This document shows, piece by piece, positions 49,077 through 59,660 of a DNA stretch of 64,000 bases (position 1 is the first letter of the stretch; the number at the start of each line of letters is the position of its first letter). The notes under the pieces were generated by a model that saw nothing but the letters and a program-made list of their open reading frames with translations, was not told the DNA's origin and did not search any database. Both the position numbers and the translations under genes were made by a program. This DNA is from Cherax quadricarinatus (taxonomy: Eukaryota; Arthropoda; Malacostraca; Decapoda; Parastacidae). The stretch covers positions 9,783,639 to 9,847,638 of the forward strand of contig NC_091357.1 of assembly GCF_038502225.1 (NCBI RefSeq), given 5' to 3'.

Positions 49077-49230
49077 AAATGGTATAAAACACCGACAAGT
49101 TAATGATTAAGACACATGTGCAACAGTTGGGTATCTTTATTGCTGAAACGTTTCGCCTACACAGTAGGCTTCTTCAGTCGAGTACAGAGGCAGCAGGTGT
49201 AGTAGTGAAATAAAGATGATGTAATCAGTC
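49077..49230 (-). mobile_element. Hammerhead-like element, left arm of outer fold-back
   Basis: Terminal hairpin GGTATAAAACACC, tail words ('cacatgtgcaacagttgggt') and a hammerhead-like unit (minus, about 49146-49182). The partner arm is 52871-52975. Confidence 0.65.
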
Positions 49231-49351
49231 TGGTGCCTAAAGCTCTCGCTTCACATGGCGAGGGTCGGGGTTCGATTCCCAGCCAGGGTAGTAACGTTGA
49301 GCGTGTTTCTTTACATCTGTTGTCTATGTTCACCCATCAGTACAATGGGTA
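49231..49351 (+). mobile_element. tRNA-derived SINE, 5' half
   Basis: tRNA-like start (AAAGCTCTCGCTTCACATGG, then GGGGTTCGATTCCCAGCC as B box) and the body 'gtttctttacatctgttgtc'. It is split by a 3340-base insertion. The 3' half is 52692-52870. Confidence 0.75.
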
Positions 49352-49589
49352 AACATCAAAATGGTATACAATACCGACAGGTTGGTAGAGTCGAATACAG
49401 AAAGTAGGCAGGAACAGTAGAGATGTGAAGACGATGTAATCAGTCCATCACCCTTGAAGTCGTAGAATTTGAGGTTGTCAGTCCCTCGGCCTGGAGAAGT
49501 TCAGTTCCATAGTCAGGAACTATCTGAAGATCAAGCGACAGTGCGGAGACTTAAATACTGTCGGAAGGAGAGGTGCAGAGTAGTAGTAG

Positions 49590-51092
49590 TAGTTTACCTG
49601 GAGAGAGTTCCGGGGGTCAACGCCCCCGCGGCCCGGTCTGAGACCAGGCCTCCTGGTGGATCAGAGCCTGATCAGCCAGGCTGTTGCTGCTGGCTGCACG
49701 CAAACCAACATACGAGCCACAGCCAGGCTGATCCGGAACTGACTTTAGGTGCTTGTCCAGTGCCAGCTTGAAGACTGCCAGGGGTCTGTTGGTAATCCCC
49801 CTTATGTGTGCTGGGAGGCAGTTGAACAGTCTCGGGCCCCTGACACTTATTGTATGGTCTCTTAACGTGCTAGTGACACCCCTGCTTTTCATTGGGGGGA
49901 TGGTGCATCGTCTGCCAAGTCTTTTGCTTTCGTAGTGGGTGATTTTCGTGTGCAAGTTCGGTACTAGTCCCTCTAGGATTTTCCAGGTGTATATAATCAT
50001 GTATCTCTCCCTCCTGCGTTCCAGGGAATACAGGTTTAGGAACCTCAAGCGCTCCCAATAATTGAGGTGTTTTATCTCCGTTATGCGCGCCGTGAAAGTT
50101 CTCTGTACATTTTCTAGGTCGGCAATTTCACCTGCCTTGAAAGGTGCTGTTAGTGTGCAGCAATATTCCAGCCTAGATAGAACAAGTGACCTGAAGAGTG
50201 TCATCATGGGCTTGGCCTCCCTAGTTTTGAAGGTTCTCATTATCCATCCTGTCATTTTTCTAGCAGATGCGATTGATACAGTGTTATGGTCCTTGAAGGT
50301 GAGATCCTCCGACATGATCACTCCCAGGTCTTTGACGTTGGTGTTTCGCTCTATTTTGTGGCCAGAATTTGTTTTGTACTCTGATGAAGATTTAATTTCC
50401 TCATGTTTACCATATCTGAGTAATTGAAATTTCTCATCGTTGAACTTCATATTGTTTTCTGCAGCCCACTGAAAGATTTGGTTGATGTCTGCCTGGAGCT
50501 TTGCAGTGTCTGCAATGGAAGACACTGTCATGCAGATTCGGGTGTCATCTGCAAAGGAAGACACGGTGCTGTGGCTGACATCCTTGTCTATGTCGGATAT
50601 AAGGATGAGGAACAAGATGGGAGCGAGTACTGTGCCTTGTGGAACAGAGCTTTTCACCGTAGCTGCCTCGGACTTTACTCTGTTGACGACTACTCTCTGT
50701 GTTCTGTTAGTGAGGAAATTATAGATCCATCGACCGACTTTTCCTGTTATTCCTTTAGCACGCATTTTGTGCGCTATTACGCCATGGTCACACTTGTCGA
50801 AGGCTTTTGCAAAGTCTGTATATATTACATCTGCATTCTTTTTGTCTTCTAGTGCATTTAGGACCTTGTCGTAGTGGTCCAATAATTGAGACAGACAGGA
50901 GCGACCTGTTCTAAACCCATGTTGCCCTGGGTTGTGTAACTGATGGGTTTCTAGATGCGTGGTGATCTTGCTTCTTAGGACCCTTTCAAAGATTTTTATG
51001 ATATGGGATGTTAGTGCTATTGGTCTGTAGTTCTTTGCTGTTGCTTTACTGCCCCCTTTGTGGAGTGGGAACGGGGTTCTATGTCTGTTGTT
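49590..51092 (-). mobile_element. CR1-like non-LTR retrotransposon with intact RT frame
   Basis: Open from 51092 to a stop at 49617-49619 (about 491 codons). It begins just before LHKGGSKATAKNYRPIALTS (RT motif 1). QHGFRTGRSCLSQLL (motif 2), DFAKAFDKCDH (motif A), SSVPQGTVLAPILF (motif B) and SSFADDTRI (catalytic motif C) follow. KDLGVIMSEDL, SRLEYCCTLTAPFKAG, LNYWERLRFL and the C-terminal end VPDQPGCGSY then GPRGR follow. The endonuclease is missing: a stop lies at 51093-51095 and homology ends there. The 3' end has CTCCAGGTA-type sequence. RT-clade assignment to CR1/Jockey is by motif style only. Confidence 0.75.
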
Positions 51093-51792
51093 TTAGTCGT
51101 AGAAATAGAGCCAGGGTAATTGAAAAGAGTGGGAGCGAGTGCAGAACTGAGTCATGTCCCCGTGATCCAAGGTTATTTGTAAGTAGGGTTAGGAGCAGGA
51201 TCATGCAAGGAGTAGAAAAGGTTGTGTTGGTTTGTGGGTCTATGTCTTCGTCAAGGAGAGAGGCCACTGAGAGGTCAGGTGACCCTGAGTTCTCAGGACG
51301 TTTCCTGTAGTTCCAATTTTGTGTTTTGTGTGTGAGTTCTGGTATATACTTGGAATTTGAACTTCCTCTGCATCCACCTTCGCCCACTCCACCACAACCA
51401 AAACCTCATCCAGGGGTTGTCTAATGCGCCATCCTTGTCAATTCCAACATAAAACATTTTTGTACCAAGAGGCCTGTTGCAGTGTCTGACAAGATGAACA
51501 TCAAAACTGGTATACAATACCGACAGGTTGGTAGAAACAACATTTTACACAGGCACTACTCCCACCAACAAATTCAAACACATCACCCACAACAACACAC
51601 ACATCTCAGACCCACAGGCTAAGACACTTAGGCACTCTGACCCTAGAAACTACAGTTACCTGGAACATAATTCTCTACTTTCAGATGGCCAGTTTGGCTT
51701 CAGAACACACAGATCCACACAGGATGGCTGTGTGGCACGAGGGGCTCAAGTAAGTGGAGTGGGGCTATGTCTGTTGTTTTTAGTAACTGTGG
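51093..51792. other. Transposon debris between CR1-like pieces
   Basis: 51767-51812 reads on the minus strand as the part just 5' of the RT motif 1 (T-G-V-V-P-Q region). 51493-51530 repeats GGTATACAATACCGACAGGT. 51455-51500 repeats at 51881-51926. Confidence 0.45.
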
Positions 51793-52396
51793 GACGACCC
51801 CCGTGTAGCCACTGAGAGGTCAGGTCCCTCTCAGATCCAACAGTTCTCACTTGAAAGGGTTGTCTAATGCGTTTTCTGTACCAAGAGGCCATGTGTTGCA
51901 GTGTCTGACAAGATGAACATCAAAATGGTATACAATACCGACAGGTTGGTAGGTAAGACACTTAGGCAACAGTTAGGCAACTTTATTCCGAAACGTTTCG
52001 CCTACATAGTAGGCTTCTTCAGTCGAATACAGAAAGTAGGCAGGAACAGTAGAGTTCCTGACTATGGAACTGAACTTCTCCAGGCCGAAGGACTGACAAC
52101 CTCAAATTCTACGACTTCAAGGGTGATGGACTGATTACATCGTCTTCACATCTCTACTGTTCCTGCCTACTTTCTGTATTCGACTGAAGAAGCCTACTGT
52201 GTAGGCGAAACGTTTCGGAATAAAGTTGCCTAACTGTTGCCTATGTGTCTTACCTACCAACCTGTCGGTATTGTATACCATTTTGACGTTCATCTTGTCA
52301 GACACTGCAACACATGGCCTCTTGGTACAGAAAACCCATTAGACAACCCTTTCAAGTGAGAACTGTTGGATCTGAGAGGGACCTGACCTCTCAGTG
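51793..52396. mobile_element. 604-bp near-perfect palindrome with hammerhead-like arms
   Basis: Symmetric about 52093. The arms carry 'gtgtagccactgagaggtca', 'gttgcagtgtctgacaagat', the terminal hairpin GGTATACAATACC, the tail and a hammerhead-like unit (minus about 51990-52020, plus 52177-52222). It extends past the element termini into CR1-like flank, so the palindrome also duplicates flanking DNA. Confidence 0.7.
52177..52222 (+). ncRNA. Best hammerhead-ribozyme-like unit
   Basis: TATTCGA (52177-52183) pairs with TCGGAATA (52215-52222, one bulge) as stem I. CTGAAGA is the CUGANGA core strand. One extra A precedes GCCTAC-TGT-GTAGGC (stem II). GAAAC then ACGT gives a 2-bp palindromic stem III, with U at the cleavage position. 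Such a short stem III is expected to work mainly as a dimer. The extra A is the main doubt. Confidence 0.45.
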
Positions 52397-52589
52397 GCTA
52401 CACTCTCACTACTACTACTACTACTCTGCACCTCTCCTTCCGACAGTATTTAAGTCTCCGCACTGTCGCTTGATCTTCAGATAGTTCCTGACTATGGAAC
52501 TGAACTTCTCCAGGCCGAGGGACTGACAACCTCAAATTCTACGACTTCAAGGGTGATGGACTGATTACATCGTCTTCACATCTCTACTG

Positions 52590-52691
52590 TTCTTGCCTAC
52601 TTTCTGTATTCGACTGTAGAAGCCTACTGTGTAGGCGAAACGTTTCGGAATAAAGTTGCCTAACTGTTGCCTATGTGTCTTACCTACCAAC
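52590..52691 (+). mobile_element. Hammerhead-like right end of the composite insertion
   Basis: CTGTAGA-A-GCCTAC-TGT-GTAGGC-GAAAC (core 52612-52648; one base differs), then the tail to 'ttacctaccaac' next to the duplication. Confidence 0.55.
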
Positions 52692-52870
52692 CAGTACAAT
52701 GGGTACTTGGGTGTTAGTCGACTGGTGTGGGTCGCATCCTGGGACATTGACCTTATTTGCCCGAAATGCTCAGCATAACAAGAGGCTTTCTATATGATAT
52801 GTCATTGATGTCAGCTAGGACTGTATACCTTGTACATGTACTTGTAGTAAATAAAGATATTATTATTACT
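52692..52870 (+). mobile_element. tRNA-derived SINE, 3' half
   Basis: Continues the SINE body ('gtgttagtcgactggtgtgg', 'gacattgaccttatttgccc') and ends 'gtagtaaataaagat' + (ATT)3. Confidence 0.75.
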
Positions 52871-52975
52871 GCTGCACCTTCTACCTCTGTATTTGACTGA
52901 AGAAGTGTTTGTATGAGAAACGTTAACAACAAAGTTACCAAACTGTTGCACATGTGTCTTACTCATTTCCCTTAA
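52871..52975 (+). mobile_element. Right arm of the outer hammerhead-like fold-back
   Basis: 'gctgcaccttctacctctgt' then TTTGACTGAAGAAGTG and GAGAAACGTTAAC (stem lost) and the tail 'caaactgttgcacatgtgtc'. Pairs with 49077-49230. Confidence 0.55.
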
Positions 52976-53330
52976 CGCAGGTACCATTCTTGATCCTGTG
53001 TACGTACTGGCGCTGTATACTAAAGAATGGGTGGAGTGTATGACGGAGGGATCTGAACGAGTCTTTGTCTAGGCTCTTAATGCTGCTCTTATATTCTCGA
53101 GCTTAGCGTGTGATGCTGATATTCTCCTTGTGTGACCTTCAGGAAACAGGTTCTGGGAGATGGTTATTCCAAAGTCTCGTTCTTTAAACGTTTCAACAGT
53201 TTTCCTTCTCCTTCTCTTCCTTCTTGTCTCCCGCTTTCATAACTTCTTTTGCTCCGGCTAAATTCCAATGATCATATAGTCGACCTCTCTTGAAATTTGG
53301 CAATTTTTTCATGTAGTTTTTTTTATCATT
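52976..53330. other. Unassigned sequence
   Basis: Nothing recognised. Confidence 0.35.
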
Positions 53331-53334
53331 CTCT

Positions 53335-53391
53335 TTGATGAATAAGACATATGCAACAGTTAGGTATCTTTATTTCCGAAACGTTTCGACT
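53335..53391 (-). mobile_element. Hammerhead-like tail fragment
   Basis: Tail words and CCGAAACGTTTCGAC. The hairpin is missing: it is cut right at the GAAAC block. Confidence 0.45.
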
Positions 53392-53600
53392 TATGTTAAA
53401 TAAATACATGAATGAGAGGGGTTGAATTTGAGTGGGACTTGCATATGGGTTAATGATGTTATTAAAGCTTACTCCTTGGGTAGCTCTGAAAATGGGTTGG
53501 GCAAATATTTTTGTTTGTGGGTTTGGGTTTGAGAAAGATTTGCCTATTATGGGCCAATAGCCCTGCTGCAGTGTTCCTCTTTTCTTATGTTCTTCAGTAG
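53392..53600 (+). mobile_element. CR1/Jockey-like 3' UTR, plus orientation
   Basis: Reverse complement of 53640-53830 in content ('aatacatgaatgagagggg', 'gccaatagccctgctgcagt'). Confidence 0.5.
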
Positions 53601-53639
53601 AATAGAGGCAATGAATATAGAGACAGCAGTTGCAATGGA

Positions 53640-54529
53640 GAACATAAGAACATAAGAACATAAGAAAGGAGGAACACTGCAGGAGGCCTGTTGGCCCATA
53701 CTAGGCAGGTCCTTACAATTCATCCCACTAACAAAACATTTGCCCAACCCAATTTTCAATTCCACCCAAGAAATAAGCTCTGATGTGAAAGTCCCACTCA
53801 AATCCAACCCCTCCCACTCATGTACTTATCCAACCTAAATTTGAAACTACCCAAAGTCCCAGCCTCAATAACCCAACTAGGTAGACTGTTCCACTCATCT
53901 ACTACCCTAAACCATACCCCCGGCCGGGATTGAACCCGCGGTCATAGAGTCTCAAAACTCCAGCCCGTCGCGTTAGCCACTAGACCAGCTAGCCACTAGT
54001 GGCTAACGCGACGGGCTGGAGTTTTGAGACTCTATGACCGCGGGTTCAATCCCGGCCGGGGGTATGGTTTATTTGCAATCGTGTCATTACGATTTCTTAA
54101 GTCATCTACTACCCTATTTCCAAACCAATACTTTCCTATGTCCTTTCTAAATCTAAACTTATCTAATTTAAATCCATTACTGCGGGTTCTCTCTTGGAGA
54201 GACATCCTCAAGACCTTATTAATATCCCCTTTATTAATACCTATCTTCCACTTTTACACTTCGATCAGGTCTCCCCTCATTCTTCGTCTAACAAGTGAAT
54301 GTAACTTAAGAGTCTTCAATCTTTCTTCATAAGGAAGATTTCTAATGCTATGTATTAATTTAGTCATCCTACGCTGAATGTTTTCTAACGGATTTATGTC
54401 CATCCTGTAATATGGAGACCAGAACTGAGCTGCATAATCTAGGTGAGGCCTTACTAATGATGTATAAAGCTGCAGTATGACCTCTGGACTTCTGTTGCTT
54501 ACACTTCTTGATATAAATCCCAGTAATCT
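53640..54529 (-). pseudogene. CR1/Jockey-like RT, C-terminal part
   Basis: Minus-strand relic of the post-RT region: D-Y-A-A-Q-F-W-S-P-Y-Y-R-M-D-I-N then L-E-N-I-Q-R-R-M-T-K-L, then the final domain and the 3' UTR. Interrupted by a fold-back SINE (53910-54101). The upstream part continues at 58306 after the PLE insertion. Confidence 0.6.
53910..54101 (+). mobile_element. Fold-back tRNA-derived SINE (copy B) with 15-bp TSD
   Basis: TCATCTACTACCCTA flanks it exactly (53895-53909 and 54102-54116). An antisense tRNA-like half (to about 53980) and a sense half (from about 53996) pair almost perfectly. The sense half has GTGGCTAACGCGACGGGC (A-box side) and GCGGGTTCAATCCCGGCC (B box). The tail GCAATCGTGTCATTACGA follows. 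The loop is about 20 bases. Confidence 0.8.
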
Positions 54530-56747
54530 GGCAATATAAACACAAATGCAGTATAATGTGATCCTTTATTGACTACGTTTCGCCCACACAGTGGGCTTTT
54601 TCAAGTCACAAACAGAACTACCTGGGGTGGAAGTAACGCGAGTATTTATAGTCCGGCTGAGGTCAGGTGAAGAATGCTGCATCTGATGATGTACCGAGTG
54701 GGGTTATAGAGTCTAAAAACTTGGGTAGCTTGGAAAGGAGATTGGATAAGTTTGTGAGCAGACCTTCTACAGTGTTCTTATGTGGGATAGCGATGAAGAA
54801 GTTTCTTGGCAAGTGGTTCAGCTATGTTATAGAAGCCACTATTCTGGTTGAAGTTGTCGGATATAGAAATAAGTGATGATTCCAGGATTCTTCGGTATTG
54901 AGTGTTGTCTTCTGTGGCGATAAGTCTTGAGTTTGTGTGAATTACGGTGTTGTACGCAGGCATTCCTTGTGTCGTCAGACCTGCTTGCGTATTGGTGTTC
55001 TGAAATACGTGTTTGGAGGTCCCTTGATGTTTCGCCCACGTATAACTTGTTGCAGTCATTGCAAGGGATTATGTATACCCCTGCAGAGGATGGAGGCTTG
55101 TCCTGCCTACTACTGGTGATGTCCTTGATGGTCGTGGTTGTGGAGGTAGATACTTGGAATGATGTTTTGGTAAAGATGTTGGAAACATGTTTGGCAATGG
55201 AGTTGGTGGGAAGGACTATGTATCTCTTCTCGGCAGTGTCTTCTCTGGGTGTGTTGAAGATGTTTAATGCTCGCCGTCTGCAGTCTCTGATGAAGTGACG
55301 AGGATAGTGGAGTTTAGAAAATATTTGTTCAATTATAGTGCATTCTTCCTCAAGGAACTCGTTGCTGCAGATTCTGAGTGCACGTAGGAAGAAGCCTATA
55401 ATTACACCACGTTTGGTTTTGGTGTCGTGGTGGGAGTAGAAGTGGAGAAGATCGTTTTGGTTGGTGGGTTTTCGATAGACTTTAAAACGAAGTTCGTGGT
55501 CAGCTTTGCAGAGCAGGACATCAAGGAAAGGAAGAGTGTTGTCGACTTCTTCTTCAAGTGTGAACTGGATTGAAGGCTCGACCTGGTTGAGCTTGTCTTG
55601 GAGAGCTTGAACGTTGAAGCGTTTAGGAGTTATGAGGAGAATGTCGTCAACATAACGGAGCCAGGTGACAGACGAAGGAATAATGGTGGAGAAACGTTCG
55701 GCTTCTAGATGTTCCATGTATAGGTTCGCCAGGACTGCACTGAGTGGCGAACCCATGGGTAGTCCAAAAGTCTGCTGAAAGAGGTGATTTTCGAAAGAGA
55801 AACACGTAAAGTCAACACATAGTTCAACAAGGTCGATGAAGTCGCTGGCTGGAATGGGAAGATCAAGTGAATCGTCAATTTTCCTGCGCAAGAGATTGAT
55901 GGCTTGTGTAGTAGGTACTTTGGTGAATAGGGAAGTCACGTCAAGGCTGGAAAGTTTCTTGTTCCTGATGTTGATGTTGCGAATGCGATTGAGAAGATCA
56001 CCTGAGTGTTTGAGATGTGCTGGACTGATAGTGCCCAAGAGTTTAGAGAGGTGTTTGGCGAGAATTCCTGAGAGCTGGTGGGGAGCACTGCCTATTCCCG
56101 AGGATATGGGCCTCAGTGGGATACCAGGCTTGTGAGTCTTTGGCAGGCCGTACATTCTGGCAGGTCTGGGGTTGCTGGGCACGGTGTGTAGAAGTTTCTT
56201 CCCTTGTTCTGAGCCCCTCAGAATGCGGCGAGTCCTTTGAAGAAAAGTTTTAGTAAGGTTGTCCACTTGGTTAGTTGTGAGAGGTTTGTAGGTATCTGGG
56301 TCATTAAGTAGATTGAGCATTTTGTTCCTGTAATCGTCAGTGTTCATGATAACAACACCACCTCCTTTATCAGCGGTGGTGACCCTGATGGTCGTGTCTT
56401 CTGCTAAACCTTTGAGTGCATTGATGTAACGTCGAGGTATGACTGGGGAGCTGCGTGTTGAGATGGCTGCTGAGATGATGCCTTGAAGATAGCCTTTTTG
56501 GAAGTCGGAGTCATTGTGTCTGTAGTTTTTGGCGATGAAATTGAGGTCTTGTTTTGGTTTCGTAATTCCTGTTGCGAATTTGAGGCCTAAGCTGAGGGCT
56601 TCAGTTTCTGTGGTTGACAGTGGACGAGATGAAAGATTTTGAATAATTTCAGGTCTTCCTAAACTTTTCCAATTACTATTATCGCAGAGTGTTTGTAGTT
56701 TCCTAGTAAGTCTGATCTTCTGTTGAACATTCGCTGTGGTAACTCTG
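54530..56747 (-). mobile_element. Penelope-like element, longer copy with RT and GIY-YIG
   Basis: The minus frame from 56747 to a stop at 54839-54841 gives about 635 codons. VTTADKGGGVVIMN and YGLPKTHKPG start the RT. SLDVTSLFTKVP (motif A), GLPMGSPLSAVLANLYME (motif B) and LRYVDDILL (catalytic motif C) follow. The C-terminus has AGVYIIPCNDCNKLYVGET and TSRDLQTRISEHQ, the GIY-YIG endonuclease. This RT plus GIY-YIG order is diagnostic of Penelope. The start codon at 56788 lies in the neighbouring copy, so the true N-terminus is lost. 3' UTR 54530-54838 contains the ribozyme-like hairpin. It acts as RT with target nicking. Confidence 0.9.
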
Positions 56748-58294
56748 CTAAACTCTTGGGCACTATCAGTCCAGCACATCTCAAACACTCAGGTGATCTT
56801 CTCAATCGCATTCGCAACATCAACATCAGGAACAAGAAACTTTCCAGCCTTGACGTGACTTCCCTATTCACCAAAGTACCTACTACACAAGCCATCAATC
56901 TCTTGCGCAGGAAAATTGACGATTCACTTGATCTTCCCATTCCAGCCAGCGACTTCATCGACCTTGTTGAACTATGTGTTGACTTTACGTGTTTCTCTTT
57001 CGAAAATCACCTCTTTCAGCAGACTTTTGGACTACCCATGGGTTCGCCACTCAGTGCAGTCCTGGCGAACCTATACATGGAACATCTAGAAGCCGAACGT
57101 TTCTCCACCATTATTCCTTCCTCTGTCACCTGGCTCCGTTATGTTGACGACATTCTCCTCATAACTCCTAAACGCTTCAACGTTCAAGCTCTCCAAGACA
57201 AGCTCAACCAGGTCGAGCCTTCAATCCAGTTCACACTTGAAGAAGAAGTCGACAACACTCTTCCTTTCCTTGATGTCCTGCTCTGCAAAGCTGACCACGA
57301 ACTTCGTTTTAAAGTCTATCGAAAACCCACCAACCAAAACGATCTTCTCCACTTCTACTCCCACCACGACACCAAAACCAAACGTGGTGTAATTATAGGC
57401 TTCTTCCTACGTGCACTCAGAATCTGCAGCAACGAGTTCCTTGAGGAAGAATGCACTATAATTGAACAAATATTTTCTAAACTCCACTATCCTCGTCACT
57501 TCATCAGAGACTGCAGACGGCGAGCATTAAACATCTTCAACACACCCAGAGAAGACACTGCCGAGAAGAGATACATAGTCCTTCCCACCAACTCCATTGC
57601 CAAACATGTTTCCAACATCTTTACCAAAACATCATTCCAAGTATCTACCTCCACAACCACGACCATCAAGGACATCACCAATAGTAGGCAGGACAAGCCT
57701 CCATCCTCTGCAGGGGTATACATAATCCCTTGCAATGACTGCAACAAGTTATACGTGGGCGAAACATCAAGGGACCTCCAAACACGTATTTCAGAACACC
57801 AATACGCAAGCAGGTCTGACGACACAAGGAATGCCTGCGTACAACACCGTAATTCACACAAACTCAAGACTTATCGCCACAGAAGACAACACTCAATACC
57901 GAAGAATCCTGGAATCATCACTTATTTCTATATCCGACAACTTCAACCAGAATAGTGGCTTCTATAACATAGCTGAACCACTTGCCAAGAAACTTCTTCA
58001 TCGCTATCCCACATAAGAACACTGTAGAAGGTCTGCTCACAAACTTATCCAATCTCCTTTCCAAGCTACCCAAGTTTTTAGACTCTATAACCCCACTCGG
58101 TACATCATCAGATGCAGCATTCTTCACCTGACCTCAGCCGGACTATAAATACTCGCGTTCCTTCCACCCCAGGTAGTTCTGTTTGTGACTTGAAAAAGCC
58201 CACTGTGTGGGCGAAACGTAGTCAATAAAGGATCACATTATACTGCATTTGTGTTTATATTGCCATTGTGTCGGTATTTTATACCATTTATTTC
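56748..58294 (+). mobile_element. Penelope-like element, inverted 5'-truncated copy
   Basis: Head to head with the copy at 54530-56747. Coding 56748-57955 starts inside the RT at LLGTISPAHL and keeps motifs A, B, C and GIY-YIG. It differs from the other copy by very few bases (for example one N/S change near residue 335 and a change near 58160). It ends 'tgtcggtattttataccatt', the terminal hairpin missing at the other end. The 11-bp flank CCCAGTAATCT (54519-54529, 58295-58305) bounds the whole pair. Confidence 0.9.
58183..58222 (+). ncRNA. Ribozyme-like hairpin at the PLE 3' end
   Basis: GACT-TGAAAAA-GCCCAC-TGT-GTGGGC-GAAACGT-AGTC. The hairpin and GAAAC match the hammerhead-like units; GACT/AGTC could be stem I. 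The first core strand (TGAAAA) departs from CUGANGA, so this copy is probably inactive. The mirror unit is at 54576-54610. Confidence 0.4.
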
Positions 58295-58305
58295 CCCAGT
58301 AATCT

Positions 58306-58424
58306 ATTTGCCTTATTACGTACGCTTAGGCATTGCTGTCTTGGTTTAAGGCTGCTGCTCACCATAACCCCCAAGTCCTTTTCGCAATCTGTATGGCTAA
58401 GTTCTACATCGTGGAAATAAATGG
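58306..58424 (-). pseudogene. CR1/Jockey-like RT, continuation
   Basis: Reads on the minus strand as CEKDLGVMVSSSLKPRQQC then VRNKANRLLG, which continues directly into the part at 54529. This shows the PLE pair inserted in this RT. Confidence 0.6.
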
Positions 58425-58690
58425 TATCAAATACCGACACAGTGGAAATATAAACACATATGTAGTACAATGTGATCCTTCATCGACAACGCTAATGATC
58501 AGTCCATTAGCCTTGAAGAAGTGGTTTGAGGTGGTCAGTCCCACAGTCTGGAGAGATATGTAATTCTTGGAGAATAAAAAGGCACAATACCGTGATTGGA
58601 ACAATATACAAATAACCCGCACATAGAAGACTGAAACTTATGAGGACGTTTCGGTCCGAACTGGACCTTAACATGTGTACACTTGCTATC
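58425..58690 (-). mobile_element. PLE-related 3' tails, two families
   Basis: 58431-58500 matches the PLE end (terminal hairpin GGTATCAAATACC). 58560-58680 has the GGTCC-family end ('aaaggcacaataccgtgatt', 'aacccgcacatag', CGTTTCGGTCCGAACTGGAC). Confidence 0.55.
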
Positions 58691-58867
58691 ACTGTATGTA
58701 TCATTTACACACAAAAAAATTAAAATATCCTAAAAGAAATCATTTAAGAGAAAAAATAAATAAGCATACAATTAAAAAAACGAAATTAATGTAGAGTAAA
58801 AGAAATCATTTGTTGTCGGGATTTTTCTTTTATATTAGTCAAATGAATTTTTCGTTCATCTACTCAC

Positions 58868-58987
58868 CGAGGATGGCAAGTGCTGGACTCTGATGGGACG
58901 GGGGATACTAGTGTTCCTCCAGCTCACCGGGTTAACCACGTGTACCCTGGGCAGGTAATCTCCTTCACTGCTGTACACGTGTTCCAC
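58868..58987 (-). CDS. Candidate exon encoding the end of a PKD repeat
   Basis: Seen: acceptor TATCTTGTCTTCCTCAG (AG at 58989-58988), 120 bases, then donor CTCG|GTGAGTAG (GT at 58867-58866) on the minus strand. Only one frame is open across: 40 codons beginning VEHVYSSEGDYLPRVHVVNP and ending PIRVQHLPSS. Known: PKD repeats end with H-x-Y-x-x-x-G-x-Y followed by a V-x-V-x-N strand. Inferred: extracellular PKD repeat of a membrane or secreted protein. Phase 0 on both sides. GC-rich compared with its flanks. The plus frame on the opposite strand is a shadow. Confidence 0.6.
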
Positions 58988-59084
58988 CTGAGGAAGACAA
59001 GATACTTTAATGATATGTTATCAAGTGGATATTTGTCGAGGGTAGGAATATTTGTTGAGTGTGTAATGACGTCATTTCTTTGTG

Positions 59085-59625
59085 GTCATAGGGGTTCTAG
59101 CCCCGCCTCTTCGCTGACCACTACTAGGTCCACTCTCTCCCTGCTCCAAGAGCTTTAGTAACCATGTTAGTTAGTTAGTTAGTTAGTTACCATTTTGTCC
59201 TAGGCACATGTCGATTAGACACTAGGCCTGTTGTATATGAGTACTTATTCACCTACTCACCTATTTGTGGTTGCAGGGGTCGAGTCTTAGCTCCTGGCCC
59301 CGCCTCTTCACCGGTTGCTACTGGACCCTCTCTCTCCCCTTGTTTCTGTCCCCTCCCTGGAACATCCTGTCTTTGTCCACCTTGTCTATTCCACGCCGTA
59401 TTTTATATGTCGTTATCATGTCTCCCCTGACCCTCCTGTCCTCCAGTGTCGTCAGGCCGATTTCCCTTAATCTTTCTTCATAGGACATTCCCCTTAGCTC
59501 TGGAACTAACCTTGTGGCAAACCTTTGTACTTTCTCTAGTTTCTTGACATGCTTTATCAAGTGCGGGTTCCAAACAGGTGCTGCATACTCCAGTATGGGC
59601 CTGACATACACGGTGTACAGTGTGT
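59085..59625 (-). pseudogene. CR1/Jockey-like RT C-terminal fragment
   Basis: Minus frame 59611-59318: YVRPILEYAAPVWNPHL, LEKVQRFATRLVPEL, YEERLREIGLTTLEDRR, GDMITTYKI. These are standard post-RT motifs. The 3' UTR continues to about 59085 and includes a (TTAG)6 run at 59168-59190. Confidence 0.7.
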
Positions 59626-59660
59626 GTGTGTGTGTGTGTTTGTGTAGGTGTAGGTGTAGG
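59626..59660. repeat. (GT)n and GTAGGT short repeats
   Basis: (GT)n of about 10 units followed by four 'gtaggt' units. Confidence 0.85.

Larger units (their letters stand above)
49352..52691. mobile_element. 3340-bp composite fold-back insertion with 14-bp TSD
   Basis: CAGTACAATGGGTA flanks it exactly (49338-49351 and 52692-52705), within the SINE. Its ends are inverted: 49352-49587 and 52404-52691 match, though the left arm lacks the hammerhead-like block. The interior holds the CR1-like RT copy, a second family fragment, and a fold-back palindrome at 51793-52396. Confidence 0.75.

Noticed and set aside
54927..55298. 123-codon plus frame (also mirrored at 57496-57867)
   Set aside because: Antisense shadow of the PLE GIY-YIG region, present in both copies.
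56748..56788. Start codon of the long PLE frame
   Set aside because: These codons are antisense to the neighbouring PLE copy and are not part of the protein.
59168..59190. Telomere-like (TTAG)n
   Set aside because: Only six units, unit is TTAG rather than the arthropod TTAGG, and it lies in an RT 3' UTR.
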